Source: Seiridium cupressi (lineage: Eukaryota > Ascomycota > Sordariomycetes > Amphisphaeriales > Sporocadaceae). From it: a stretch of DNA of 64,000 nucleotides. Below, piece by piece: positions 51,315-62,450 of this stretch. Below the pieces are notes generated by a model. It had not been told where the DNA came from. It saw only the letters and a list, made by a program, of their open reading frames with translations, and did no database searches. The stretch covers positions 1-64,000 of the forward strand of contig JARVKI010000034.1 of the NCBI GenBank assembly GCA_036674765.1, given 5' to 3'. Position 1 is the stretch's first letter. Every line of letters starts with the position of its first letter. Position numbers and translations under genes: made by a program.

Positions 51315-54300
51315 TCATGTTTCATCCTCATCAGCGCCGATGATCGACCCAACTTGCCCCATCCTCTGCTTGCTTCTTGCGATGGCTTCTTGCACGCGAT
51401 CACAGAACTCCAAATCCTGCTCACCCTCGGTCGCAGCGTTTTCGTTGCGGACGATATCGAGCGTTGCCTTCAACTCCTCGAATTGCTCTTGTAACACGCG
51501 TCGAATGTCCCTCTGGCACTCCTTGACCAAAGTTTTGAAGCGCTTCGCCGTTATCTTGAGGATACCCTTGAATAGTTCCTCCTGTGAGACGTGACGGTTA
51601 ATAATGTTCTTCTTTCTGCGGTCGCTATCGGTGCCTATTTGATGTGTAAGCGTGGGTTTCAAAAAGTTGCGTTGGAGGAGTACCATGTTCCATATTGCTA
51701 GCGTTGTATGCTGGCTCCATGGCTTGACCCATGAGTGAGGTACGAATACCCGAGAACAAGTCGGTTTCGAGGATGCTAATACTGAGATTAATCATAACAC
51801 CCTGTCATGGTTCGTTACATCTTACTGGATATTTTTGTCCAGAGCGTCTGCGATCACCTCAAGCTCGTCGCTGATAAGACTGTGACGCGACATAATCGCA
51901 TGTACTAGTGTTTCAGCCAGTTCTGGAGCTCCTTGTACTCCTGTCTCTTCGATGGGGTTAATATTGAAAATCAAACAGTATTTCTTAACTGATAAACTCC
52001 TCACCTAGATGTTGAATTGCCCAATCCATTATCTGCTCGATCGTTCTTTCTTGACTTCGTTGTTTTCCCTGAACTCGTAATCTGACAGTTCTCCATGGCC
52101 CAGACAATTCTCGTTCCATTGACTCGAGGGCTTCCTTATTCCAGTTTCGAGGGCCGACAGCTGAGGTAGAGTAGTCGCCGTATTTCCGACAGAACGCGGA
52201 GTAGCTGGCTATTTGCCCATTAGCACAATTCCACTTACTCGATTGACAGACATACGGTGCCACCACTGTTGATCGAGTTAGTTCTATTTTGGATTGTTGC
52301 TATGCTGTTGACTCACCGTTGACCATTCAGCTGCAGCATTCCTGGCTCCTTCACTCCATTTTCCGACATCCCCTGTTCGCTAGCATTCAGCCAAGGTTTC
52401 TGCGATATTTCAAATTGAACATACTTCCGGATTCGTAGATGTGTTGCTCGAAATGTGACTTCAAAGATGAGGCGAAATCTCGTAACTCAGACGAGTGCCC
52501 GACAAGATCCTAAAACCAACATTAGTCACATCTCAGAGGTTGACATAGTCGCAGGCTACGAACTCTTTTCAAGCGGCTCTCGACAGCATCGACCGCCTCA
52601 CGAATTTCTTGCCTGTTCTGGATATCCAAATCTGGTGCACCTGATTGGATCCATAACTCTGCATCGCTCAACAGTGCTGCAACATCATGCCGTATGTATT
52701 TGACAGCGCTTTGATACTGGCATTCTGAAATGATCGAAATGCAGTGCTTTCGCAATGCAATGATACCACAGAGGCGGAGTAGAGGTATCGAATCATCACG
52801 AGGCGAATCTCTCTTCAGCCAGTAGTCATCATTGCTGACACAGAAGACTCTGAGCTGATTGCCTGGTATTATGTTTTGATACGTTGCCTGGAGTCTTGTC
52901 GTAACTTTATTATTTCGAGTCTCGATGAGATATTGTTTAAGCCTGAAACCTTCATGTGAGCGTTTGTTTTCGACTCAATTTTGATTCAATTGTGCTTACA
53001 CGAACTTCCGGTTATCTTTTTCTCTTCTATGTTGTGGTATAGTTAGCAAGGCTGAATCAAGTAGTTGCACGCGCAGGCCAAAGGAATTCTCAACACAACG
53101 GGCTTAGGCAGCTGGAGAAGTTAGAATGGTGAGAGAAGACTCTCGACACAGAGCTGACGTATATGTGTGAAGACATAACAATGATGTCTTCATCACAAGT
53201 GATGCTCAGCGGCCCGTGACTGACCATTTTCTATTACCTGCATACATTTGGGTATTTTCTTTCGAGAACTGGGGTGCACTTACAATAGTCGTGTCAACCT
53301 TCTGGTTAATTGACGGAACCACTCTGCTTCCTCTTCGGTCAAATCATCGTCGTCGTATCTCCTCAGCTCCTCTTCAACCTCCTTGAATTCTTCTTCGCTG
53401 GCATCAACATCATCCTGAAGTCTTTGGATGTGCCTTGCATGGTCACCCTCCCAATCTGTAATTGCTTCATGAACTTTGATTACCTGTATACAGTCAGTCA
53501 TGTGTTACTATTTCTGTCCCTGAGGTTACGCACGTCCGACATAGTGCATATTATCCCCACGTTGGACAATCCAGCTTGTTGGGCTAGATCGATAACACTC
53601 TTGACGCCTGTATCGGTGATGGCGCGCCCAATGCCTACTATCGCAAAGACCTCGTCGCACTCAAGGAGGTAGCGCTCGGTGATATTTCGTCTAGCTGTGT
53701 TCAGGTCATGCAGTCCTTTCCATATGTATCAGTCAAATAGCCCCAGTAATCTTGAACTTCTACATACCGGGAAGATCCGCAAGCACCAGACCCTTACTCA
53801 GAACATGTGCTTTTGAGAACACCCTACATTGCCTTAGTATCGGGACGTGTATGCAGATCTTTTGAGAGATTGGTTTCAGGATTACCTTAGTCTTTTGAGA
53901 AAGGGCCAAATGGCACGTTCGCCTGGCGAGATAGGATCTGAAGTGAGCTTGACAAGATGGTCTGAGCATTCGGCCAGGGTATCTAGAACTCTTCGTCCAC
54001 CGAGTGCCTCCACGTCACCATCTCTTGACCAGAGCCTCAGGGTCTCGAGAACAGACTCTTCTGTGCCATTGGTTAAAATTGCGCTACTGTTCGCTAAATG
54101 ATCTCCAAACATGGCCTGGAACGTGCTCCAAGCAATCCTGTGTCGCTTGTCACAGTCTTCTTTCTCTTCACCGGCCATTTGGTCGCTATGGAATTCATAT
54201 TGACGAAAATCCTGCAACATATCCTGTAGCATGTCGTCCAATTCAGCGCGGCTGAAAAGATCCACTTCTATAGCGAAGTCATCGCGTTCATGGTAGTGAT

Positions 54301-55209
54301 ATTCCGTCGCAATGCAGGTACAAGCTGACCCACTGTTACTCTGGAAGACGTGTAAGTAGATAAAGAGTCCAAATCGGAAATAAGATGATTTACCGTTCTT
54401 GCAAGTGCATGGGAATCGAGAAGTGCATTGAGCAGACTACTTTTGCCTATTGTTACTTAGCTACGATCTAAAAAGGTGCCACTACAACAGACATACCAAC
54501 GCCAGAGTTGCCGACGAAACCTATGATGCGTTTTGATGGGCACGCAAAGTCAGCCAAATAACTGGCAATTCGGTACAGTCGCTCAACGATAGATTGAGGT
54601 TGCTGGTGGAGTCCGCTGCTACCTAGCACAGCTTTCAGGTCTACCACGAGATTCCTGGTCTCGGTGAAGGCTTGTTGGAAGGCCGGCTCGTGGAAGCGAT
54701 CTTGTGGTAGCTCTTCATCGCTGATATGGTGCGGCGGCTGCCTTGTCCGAGAGCTGGAGCGTCGTCGCGCCGACGGAGGTGGGGGAGGAGACAAATGCTC
54801 TCTAGTCCCTGGAGTCGCAAGACTGTGCGAACGGCTCGTGGTGCTTCTTGGAGTCGATATACCATTGATGGCAGACTCCAAGTCAGACATTCCAAAGTTC
54901 CCACCCGCGGTGGACAAGTGAACTCGATCTAGTTCAGAAGCCAGGTCTGAACCTTGGCTGTCCCCATGCATTGGCGAATATGACTGGGGTGTCAAGTCAT
55001 CGGCAAATAGTTTGGGTGTACTTCGGGATACGATATCGTCATCTAATGCATTGAAACTGGAGATACTTTCGGTCTGCGGGGTGGGCATTCCCATGGAGGA
55101 GGCACGGGAGCTCGAGGCTATTGTGCTTGGCCCGGAAGTGCGCTGTTTAATGAAGTTAGAATAGTGCTGGAATTCTGCAAAATCTGGAATTACTTACAAC
55201 TCTCGTCAT
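51315..55209 (-). CDS. Dynamin/SLIP-GC-like large GTPase, many exons
   Basis: The start is inferred at 55209 (MTRV, then a splice into RTSGPSTIASSSRASSMGMP). The Ser/Pro-rich N-terminus is followed by a GTPase domain with G1 GNSGVGKSS (split by an intron near 54480), the fungal motif ACTCIATEYHYHERDDFAIE, and G3 DLPG in VLSKGLVLADLPG. Next come VIGIGRAITDTGVKSVIDLA, inferred in pieces, and a coiled coil near 53300-53500. The middle has YIRHDVAALLSDAELWIQSG; the end has FCRKYGDYSTSAVGPRNWNK and a helical C-terminus to 51315. It resembles fungal proteins annotated as nuclear GTPase SLIP-GC or P-loop dynamin-like. Functions in fungi are mostly unknown; membrane or stress/defence roles have been suggested for the wider family. 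Not every exon border was checked, so hidden lesions are possible. Confidence 0.7.
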
Positions 55210-56081
55210 TTCAACAATATGTCGAGGCAGGTAGTGGTTCCTAGAGAACAAGGAAAAGATAAATCTAGCAGATAATATTGTGTATTACTATGGACAACAG
55301 TAACCAAGCCTGAATACTTTGAAATAAGTAGTTTAGAACGAACTTGGGCAGAATCCTGAACCCCACATGGTATTGAAAGGGCTAAAAGTACCGGTGGCCT
55401 CCTTCAGACCTTGTCCAGGTCGCGAGGCAGAGACGGCGGTTATGCACAAGGGGGTCCTGCAGATATGGCCACCCTCGACCAATCAGAGTAGGTCGGCCCG
55501 GCCCATGGCTCCCACCCACCATCTCCAAGTAGAAATACGAAGTGGTTGGCTTATCTCTGGTAGGGATCTTGCTACTTGCTACGCCACCTCCCATGGAGAC
55601 GATCCCGTGCCGAGCTCTGTTGGTTCCAGAATCGAGGACAGCCTCGTTATGTTCTCACTCTAATGTCGGCGCAGCCTGCTGCGGCTGAGGGTGGTGATCC
55701 ACAGCACGACCGACCGCCCGGCTCGAAACATGTCGAGTTGGAAGATTGTGTTTAGAATGTTCTGGTAAAGCTAAATCTACTTGATGACAATTTCTGTAGC
55801 AATTTCAGCAATTGAATGCTCACTCTCTGAAACGAGGCTTTGCTTTAGAACGATCGAGGTGCCACTTAGAAGAGTGCTTATGGCGATTTCAGCTCCAACA
55901 TCCCAATCATGATTGAATTGCCACATAGCATTCTATACTGTTTCTTACTGTTCCATACAATTTCCATAAAAACAGCAAATACGTACTAAAGGGGATCATT
56001 TCTACATAGCCCTTGACTATCGGGATATCAGACCGCACCACGAATACACTTACAAAATCCTCGATATTCTTAGATCGACGC
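55210..56081. other. Intergenic
   Basis: About 870 bases containing the GTPase promoter and the 3' flank of the glycoside hydrolase. A 98-codon plus-strand frame at 55367-55663 has no motif. Confidence 0.6.
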
Positions 56082-58550
56082 CTATGTACCTATTATGAGA
56101 GTCTCCACTTTTGTATCCACAGTTCCTCCCCTTAGTGTGACATAATTCCTGCCCACCGCCAATGTGATGTCTGTAGTCACTTCCACATACTTCCCACCCG
56201 TCGGGGAAAGTGTCAGCTCTGCTGTTGGCACTTGATTGACTTCGATGCTGAGAGTAACATCAGAGTCGCCCATGTTTGAATAGGATACTGTGAAAGCCGT
56301 GGGAACTCCATTAGAAACAATGCCCGAGAAAGCAACGTAGCCATTCGCGGACAAGTTCCCGACTACAGCGCCATTCGATGTTGCGTTGGAGATATCGTCA
56401 AAAGTGACTAGTGGACCTCCATTGAGATACGCGTCCGCGGCATAATATTTTGGGCCTGCGTTGGGCGGCACCCATACCTCAACTTCACATATCCCCACGT
56501 AGATACCAGACGATTGGCGGAATAAATTGACAGCAAGAAACTCTGTTTGTACTTCGTCAAATTTGAGGACAGTCCGGTCATTGGCCAGAAACTGAGATTT
56601 GTCGTCCAGAGAGATGATCAGCCCATTGGATCCGTAGATATTGATGGATGCGGGTATGTCGATAAATCCGCCCCGGCCAACATCAGAATATAGCGCTAAT
56701 GTAATCGAAGAAACGTTCTTTGGACGAGCAAAAGTGATCGTAAGGGTGTCATTCATGTTAGGCGAGGTATAGTCTGTCCATCTATTATCAGGAATATTGT
56801 CGTAGTACAAATGGCCATCAACGGCCTTGTATGCCCAGTCAGCAGGATAGGTGAATGTTGTATTGGCCTTTGGGTACAGCCCAGGGCCATCGGGATTTGC
56901 AGCGATATTGACCAAGATCTCGTCAACTGCTTCGGGCCGTGGTGGCATTGGGACTGTGGCGCTTTTGCCTGCCCCATTATATGATTGAGTGCCATCAACA
57001 AAGACGGTCAGGCCGCGGGAGGAACTATAATGCGAGCCATCTTCGTCGTACAGAACCGTGACGAGATGTCCATGATAAGGAAAGTTCTCAATTGCGAAGT
57101 AAGTCCAGTTGTCCGGGATGATTGGAGAGATTATCAAGGTGTCATCCGATTGTGGAGTGATTCCAAGAAGACCAGTAATTACATCGTCATTATAGGTGGA
57201 GTGATCGTAGTTCTCCGAATGATTGGTGGTGTCGGCACTCCAAGCATCACGGAGCGGATAGTGCGACTCAGCAACATATGGATGCCCATCTTTCTGTTGC
57301 ATCTCAGCATAGGTGCGGAGGTACCGGAAGTAGTGGTCTGCCGTGGCGTTGGTGGCATTCGACCGAATTATCGCTGCAAGCGACTTCAAGGTGTGACTGG
57401 TCGAGAAAGGCCACGACTGACCGTTCCAATAGCAGCCTTCGCTTGGGGTCAGCCAAATACTCTTCACCACATGAATTTATAACGTACAGTAGTCATCAGG
57501 CTTCTCAGCCATGAACCAAGGGTCGCGTCTTTCCAGGGTTGTTGGACCATATTCTGCAAGGAATCCTTGAGGGTCAAACATCGCTTCGAGCGAAGACTGG
57601 GCGAATGTCCGGTTCAACCCAATGCCAAAGCGAAAGGGGAACAACGCAACTTGCTCTCTCCCTGTCAAGGTCGTGAGATTTGGATTACCGGGTCTGATAA
57701 TATCCATGAAAAACTGCTGCTCCTGGGCCCACATCACACTATACATAGCGTCTTCAAGGTCGTTGGCTTTCTTCGCAAATTCGGCACCAGTAGTATCGTC
57801 GTTAACCAAGTAGGCTGTCCTGGAGATAGCTCTTGCATTCGCTACCATGTAAGAGTTATGACTCGGTCGAAATGTATTTGGGCCTTGCAATCTCAAAGTT
57901 TGGTTTCTGCCATCTGAGTCCGCGACATAACCCGGGAGGGAATACTCTTGCGCGTCCCAATTAGGCACGTAATAATACAGACCAGCAGCTTCATCAAATA
58001 CGCCATCCCAAAGATGCCATAGTCGCACCATGTCGTCCAATTGGGACGAGAGAAAGGCGTCATCTCCAGTCACCCAAGAACGTCTATTCATAGCATCGAG
58101 GATCCACTGCGTATACTGGTGCGAATCTCCAGGTCCTCGCGTATACAGCTGGATATAGTCGTCGGCGTAGTATTTACTCCGCAGCCATCTCAACTCGTCA
58201 ATCTGATGGCCCGCGGCGGCATCAATCGACCCAAAAGCCTTTGCATACCCAACGGGCTGCATGAATTCGGTGCACATGTAACCCGTCCCCGCGATGGTGT
58301 ATCGAAGTTGCCGTTGCAGCGCACTCCATCTGTAGTAGTACACATCTTGAATGGGCTGGTCAGGAATGTCGATGAACGGAATGTTTTCCTTCAGGAAGGT
58401 CTGTCCGAAGAAGCCGCTGATGAGTGCATCGTGGTCCAGGAACGAGGTGCCATTGCCTGTGCCTCCTGGATGTGGGGGGGACTGCGAAACCCCAATAACT
58501 GCTTGCGACGCCGCCAGAAATGTCCAAAACATCGTTCGAAAGCCCTGCAT
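56082..58550 (-). CDS. Secreted six-hairpin glycoside hydrolase with C-terminal beta-sandwich
   Basis: Two exons (58550-57488, 57436-56082) across a 51-nt intron give 805 residues. A signal peptide (MFWTFLAASQAVIGVSQS) precedes an (alpha/alpha)6-barrel-type catalytic half: FIDIPDQPIQDVYYYRW, YADDYIQLYTRGPGDSHQYT, WDGVFDEAAGLYYYVPNWDA, and NSYMVANARAISR. After the splice it continues with CCYWNGQSWPFSTSH. The family resembles MGH1-like/GH63-type hydrolases. The second half contains a discoidin (F5/8)-like region (VDGHLYYDNIPDNRWTDY, ICEVEVW) and Ig-like strands, which usually bind carbohydrate. Many N-glycosylation sites fit secretion. The substrate is not predictable; alpha-linked oligosaccharides are likely. 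The frame is intact. Confidence 0.8.
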
Positions 58551-58869
58551 CTAGATCAGGAAGTCACTTGATTGTCCAACAATAAGTTGAAGTCGAAACG
58601 TTTTATTTTGTCAAAGGAGCTGAAGAGATTGAGTAGTAGCTGGGTACATGTAGTGATCGGCGCCGTTGGCACAGTTAAGGCAAGCGGCCGCTGAACAATG
58701 CTTCTGCACTACAGGGCGGCCGCTAGGGTCCAGGAGGATCGTTAAGTCATGGCTGGGTTGTTATACCTATATGAGAAAAGCGTTTGCGGGGAAGTGCAGT
58801 CGCGCTGTGCTATACTAAGTTTAATAGAAGATGAAACTATAAGTACATGTAAGTTAAGCCATTTGCCTT
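58551..58869. other. Intergenic
   Basis: About 320 bases. Two NotI-type GCGGCCGC palindromes lie at about 58685 and 58717 on either side of a short spacer. Confidence 0.5.
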
Positions 58870-60791
58870 CAGCAATGCATCGGCGTGCTGGCCTCTCATA
58901 GATCGTACCCATGTGCCCCCTGTTCCTTTCGCATCTCCTCAGTGAGCAACTTCTCCCGGACTCTGGAGATCGTTGATGAGCGATCTCGAGCTATCTCGAG
59001 ATTTATTGCGAGGATGTGCTCTAAAGTTGCGCAATGACCTCTCTCAACCAAAAGGACCCCCAAACTGTATATATCAAAGCTTTTCTTGAACCTTGGTCGT
59101 TCGCCGGTGTTAGTGCTTTGCACGAGTGGATAACGGTAGAGATTATGCATAATATTAGCGCCGGCGATTTCTGTCATGTTGTCTTTTCTAGCTGGCCTTG
59201 AAAAGTCAAAGCCAGAGATGTAAGGTTTTGCATAGTCGATGTGGCCGTTACTATTGCGTAAAACTATGACATTGTCAGACCGTAAAGACTTATGCAGACG
59301 ATTAGCTAGATGAAGGCTCTGTAGCATGCCAGCGAGCTTCCACCAACACCGCCACCCGCCTTCAAACATACCAATACACAATTGCTCACCGCAGAAGCCA
59401 AGCTTATTCTGTCAGTGAGACTCGGTCCACGATAGGCTTTTGGATCGCGCTCCAAGAGCTCACGAAGGCTAACGGGTGGCATTTCTTTATGTATCTGATC
59501 ATCTTCAAGTCGCTCAAAGACGAGACCAAGCCGCACATTGGATATAGCATCATCACTATCTTCCTCGTCTTCTTCTGCTTGGTCGAAGAATCCGAGACAG
59601 TGCGGAGTTCGAGATGCCTCTGGTTTAGGGCTATGGTTGAGGAGAGCGGCGAGCTTCTTGACTCGTTCTCGGATGACCTGTTTGGGAGGTAATGTACCGC
59701 TTGGCGCCTGCCGGTCATACTCCTTCCATTCGATCCAACCGTTTTTGCGCTTGCCGTCGGGTTATCTCAGAGTTGCTTCACAACGCTGAGATGAGCTTAT
59801 TGTGGTCTCTTACTTAAGCTCGATACTAGAGGGATCCAAATTTAGACTCTCCTGCTGTTCACCTGGCTTGCCAAGCTCAAGGGACAAAATAGTCCTATTG
59901 TCAAGTGGGCTGCGTGTACTAGACTCGATTGATTCATTAAAGGCTTTGAACTTGGCTAACCGACACAGAAGCTTAAGTGCGGATGCCTCTTTTGCCCTCG
60001 CTTCTTCTTGTATGTTTGACATTGACAATTGTGGTTGTGGCGTTGGTAAGTCTAATCTGAGATTCAAGGCCATGACTAGACGAGACAGGTCTGCAATCTT
60101 GTGATAAAGCTGTAGCATTCCCCGGTTTGTATCCTGGACAGTTTGATGGATATCCACTTGGAATTTTGCATCGAGGATGTCCGTCATGTTGTCGTTGAGA
60201 ATTACAGATTTCGAGAGGAATCTTTCGAAAGCCTCTCTATCAAAGGTGGCCTATCTGAGACGGAGAGCGCCTTCAGTTGATTTCTCCCTGAGCATGGACA
60301 TGGACATTTTAATGAAGTCGCGCCGTCTCCGTGGCAGATGGAAGTTAGCGTCTGATGCATCTTTTCCCGGATCCTCTACAGAGGCGTCGGGTCCTTGGAC
60401 CACCTGGAGTTTCTGATAGCGCTTTTGCCCATCTTGAAATTCCTTAAACAGGCATTGGACTTGTACGAGCAGATCCAAAACGGTTGTGCGATGAAGAATG
60501 AAGGTGTTCGTCTGGAGTATCTTTTCCTTGTGATTTGCCATCCACATCAGATAGTCCAGAAGTCTCAGTCCAAGCAAATAGTCGTTGCTGCTCCATGCGC
60601 AACCGGAGGTTCAGATATTTGTGCTCCTCCGGGAAGTTCTTGGCAGTAACGAGCAGTTGTATCCCTACCTGTACGTCAACACACAAACTCGAGAGATCCA
60701 CCTCATCTGTCGCATCGAGTCAGCCAGTGTAGACCCGAAGACCAATGGACGCGACCCCTATAGCCAGTCCGGCGGTGCTGACTGGGTCCAT
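58870..60791 (-). pseudogene. HeLo-like (HET-s/LopB) pseudokinase, decayed
   Basis: The N-terminus MDPVSTAGLAIGVASIGL and the helical LLVTAKNFPEEHKYLN and LRLRMEQQRLFAW match HET-s/LopB-type domains, which in related proteins drive cell death by membrane damage. A long helical middle follows (NDNMTDILDAKFQVDIHQTV, LYHKIADLSRLVMALNLRL), then a kinase-like domain: LRLGLVFERLEDD, the catalytic loop LHKSLRSDNVIVL, YISGFDFSRP in place of DFG, and KKSFDIYSLGVLLVE. HKS instead of HRD and SGFDF instead of DFG predict no catalysis. Lesions are TGA at 60720-60722 (unless a 66-nt intron with a weak donor removes it), a one-base shift near 60526, TAG at 60251-60253, a possible TAA at 59762-59764, and a shift at the C5 run 58916-58920. 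This looks like a pseudogene. Confidence 0.75.
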
Positions 60792-62450
60792 GGCAGTCTA
60801 TGGCGTCTGGCCGACGTGGCGATAGGTGTCCCCAAGTTCCGTAAGACCCGGATTGGTAGATCCTCGAGATGCAGCCTGCAAAAGAAAATCCGGGTGTCCC
60901 CAATGGCGAGCACAAGTTGTGTGACGATCGCGCCGCAATTATTGAGCACTGTGCGACGATCATGTCGTACGGGCCCGGCGGAGATTTTCTGACGCGACAC
61001 GGATACACGGATATGAGCCTCTTCGGGTCCGTGGCAGCCAGCCGTAACCGAGGATCTGATCTGTTCTCCGTTTACCGTAAACTCGACCTTGATGACAAGC
61101 CTGGTTCCAGTGGTACGAAGTTGCGTCGAAGATGACTACATGTATTCATCCGAGCGAAATGCCATGCCCACAATGAAACTCCTGAACAGCTGCAGTACTG
61201 CATGTTCGCCAACAGTTTCGAGTCTTGAGCATCGCACCACTGTTAGACACGCTGGACCCTGACAGCACTAGTACCGTATCGGGGTTTTTGGCTGGGGTCC
61301 CTTCCGACGATCATCACGATTGATTGCCTGCAGTGCATATTTCCCCTGAGGGAGCCCGGTGTAACTTACTTGCTTACATCGTACCTTTGATACCAAGGAG
61401 ATCGAGGTCCACCGCACTCGTACCTTTGATTGCCAGCATTGAAAAAAAAAAAACTAAAAAAAACTTGTTGCGTTTCAAACGTAGGGTAATGTAACCCCAG
61501 CATCCTATAGGTGACTGGTCATCTCTGCAAAGTCGGTTGGCTTGGGCTTACGACCTGCTGAAGGCAAATACATGCGCACGCCAACGAACCTTGATATCTT
61601 GGAACTCGTGGCAGAACGCATAGGATATCAAGCCACGAGGACCAATGTTTTGCCGCCCCTGCATGTGGTGGGAGGCATTTCCTGGACTCGAGCAGCCCGA
61701 TTCGATCAGATCTCGGGAGCGATTTGATGAATCCACCCGCTCCATACATGGTGCTACAGTACTAGACCTCAGCGCATCCCCCGGCGCACAGCGGCTGAGG
61801 GCTGACACTGTTGTTACACAACACAGTAGCATCAAATCTTACCCAAAGTTTCGATCATCCAAGCCAGCTGCCCAAATTGTTTACTCTGGGAGAGTGCACG
61901 CTGGGCCTCGCGCATCTGCCGGCTCACTAGAGTTTTTCCAATGGAAGCTAGAGCCGAGGCACACATATGGTACATTGTAGGCATCGTGAGACTCAATTGG
62001 TAGCGATGAGCACGGCGGCCTTGACCATACAGGCGCTGCCCTCCACCTGTAGAGCTGAACCTGTCGCCAGCTTCAAGCGGCGGGTTCTCTTATTTGTCCT
62101 CAATAGGAGGTACCTACCGTATTCGAGGAATTGCGCTGAGCGAGCTGAAAGCCTTGCTTCAGTAATTCGTGGGATTTCTGTTATGTAGGGCTTCGACAAG
62201 GGACCCCCCTGTCTGCGCTGCCGTTGCTGTTCAAGGGTGTTTTTTAGAAGGTTTCCCTCAGCGACCCCGCGGCCTCCCAAGACACACGGACGGGCCCGGC
62301 GACATTTACATCACAGTGCAGTGCACACCATCAGCCAAGTTTGCCATTGTCGCTTTTCATCCCATCTGTCACAACTTCGCCCACGGCCAGTGTCGGAAGC
62401 GGTTGGGCATCAGTTGCAACTCGGAACATCTCACTCGTTTCAATTGAACC
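60792..62450. other. Intergenic between divergent genes
   Basis: About 1.7 kb upstream of the HeLo-like relic and the Zn2Cys6 factor. A-rich runs (A12 and A8) lie near 61442-61462. Overlapping plus and minus frames of about 70-135 codons show no motif. Confidence 0.55.

Noticed and set aside
57437..57500. Apparent stop splitting the glycoside hydrolase into two genes
   Set aside because: A 51-nt GTACGT...AAG intron joins DDYC to CYWNGQSW in phase, giving one 805-residue protein.
58680..58730. Paired GCGGCCGC palindromes as a possible cloning scar or recombination site
   Set aside because: The sequence between and around them is ordinary genomic-looking DNA with no vector or linker sequence.
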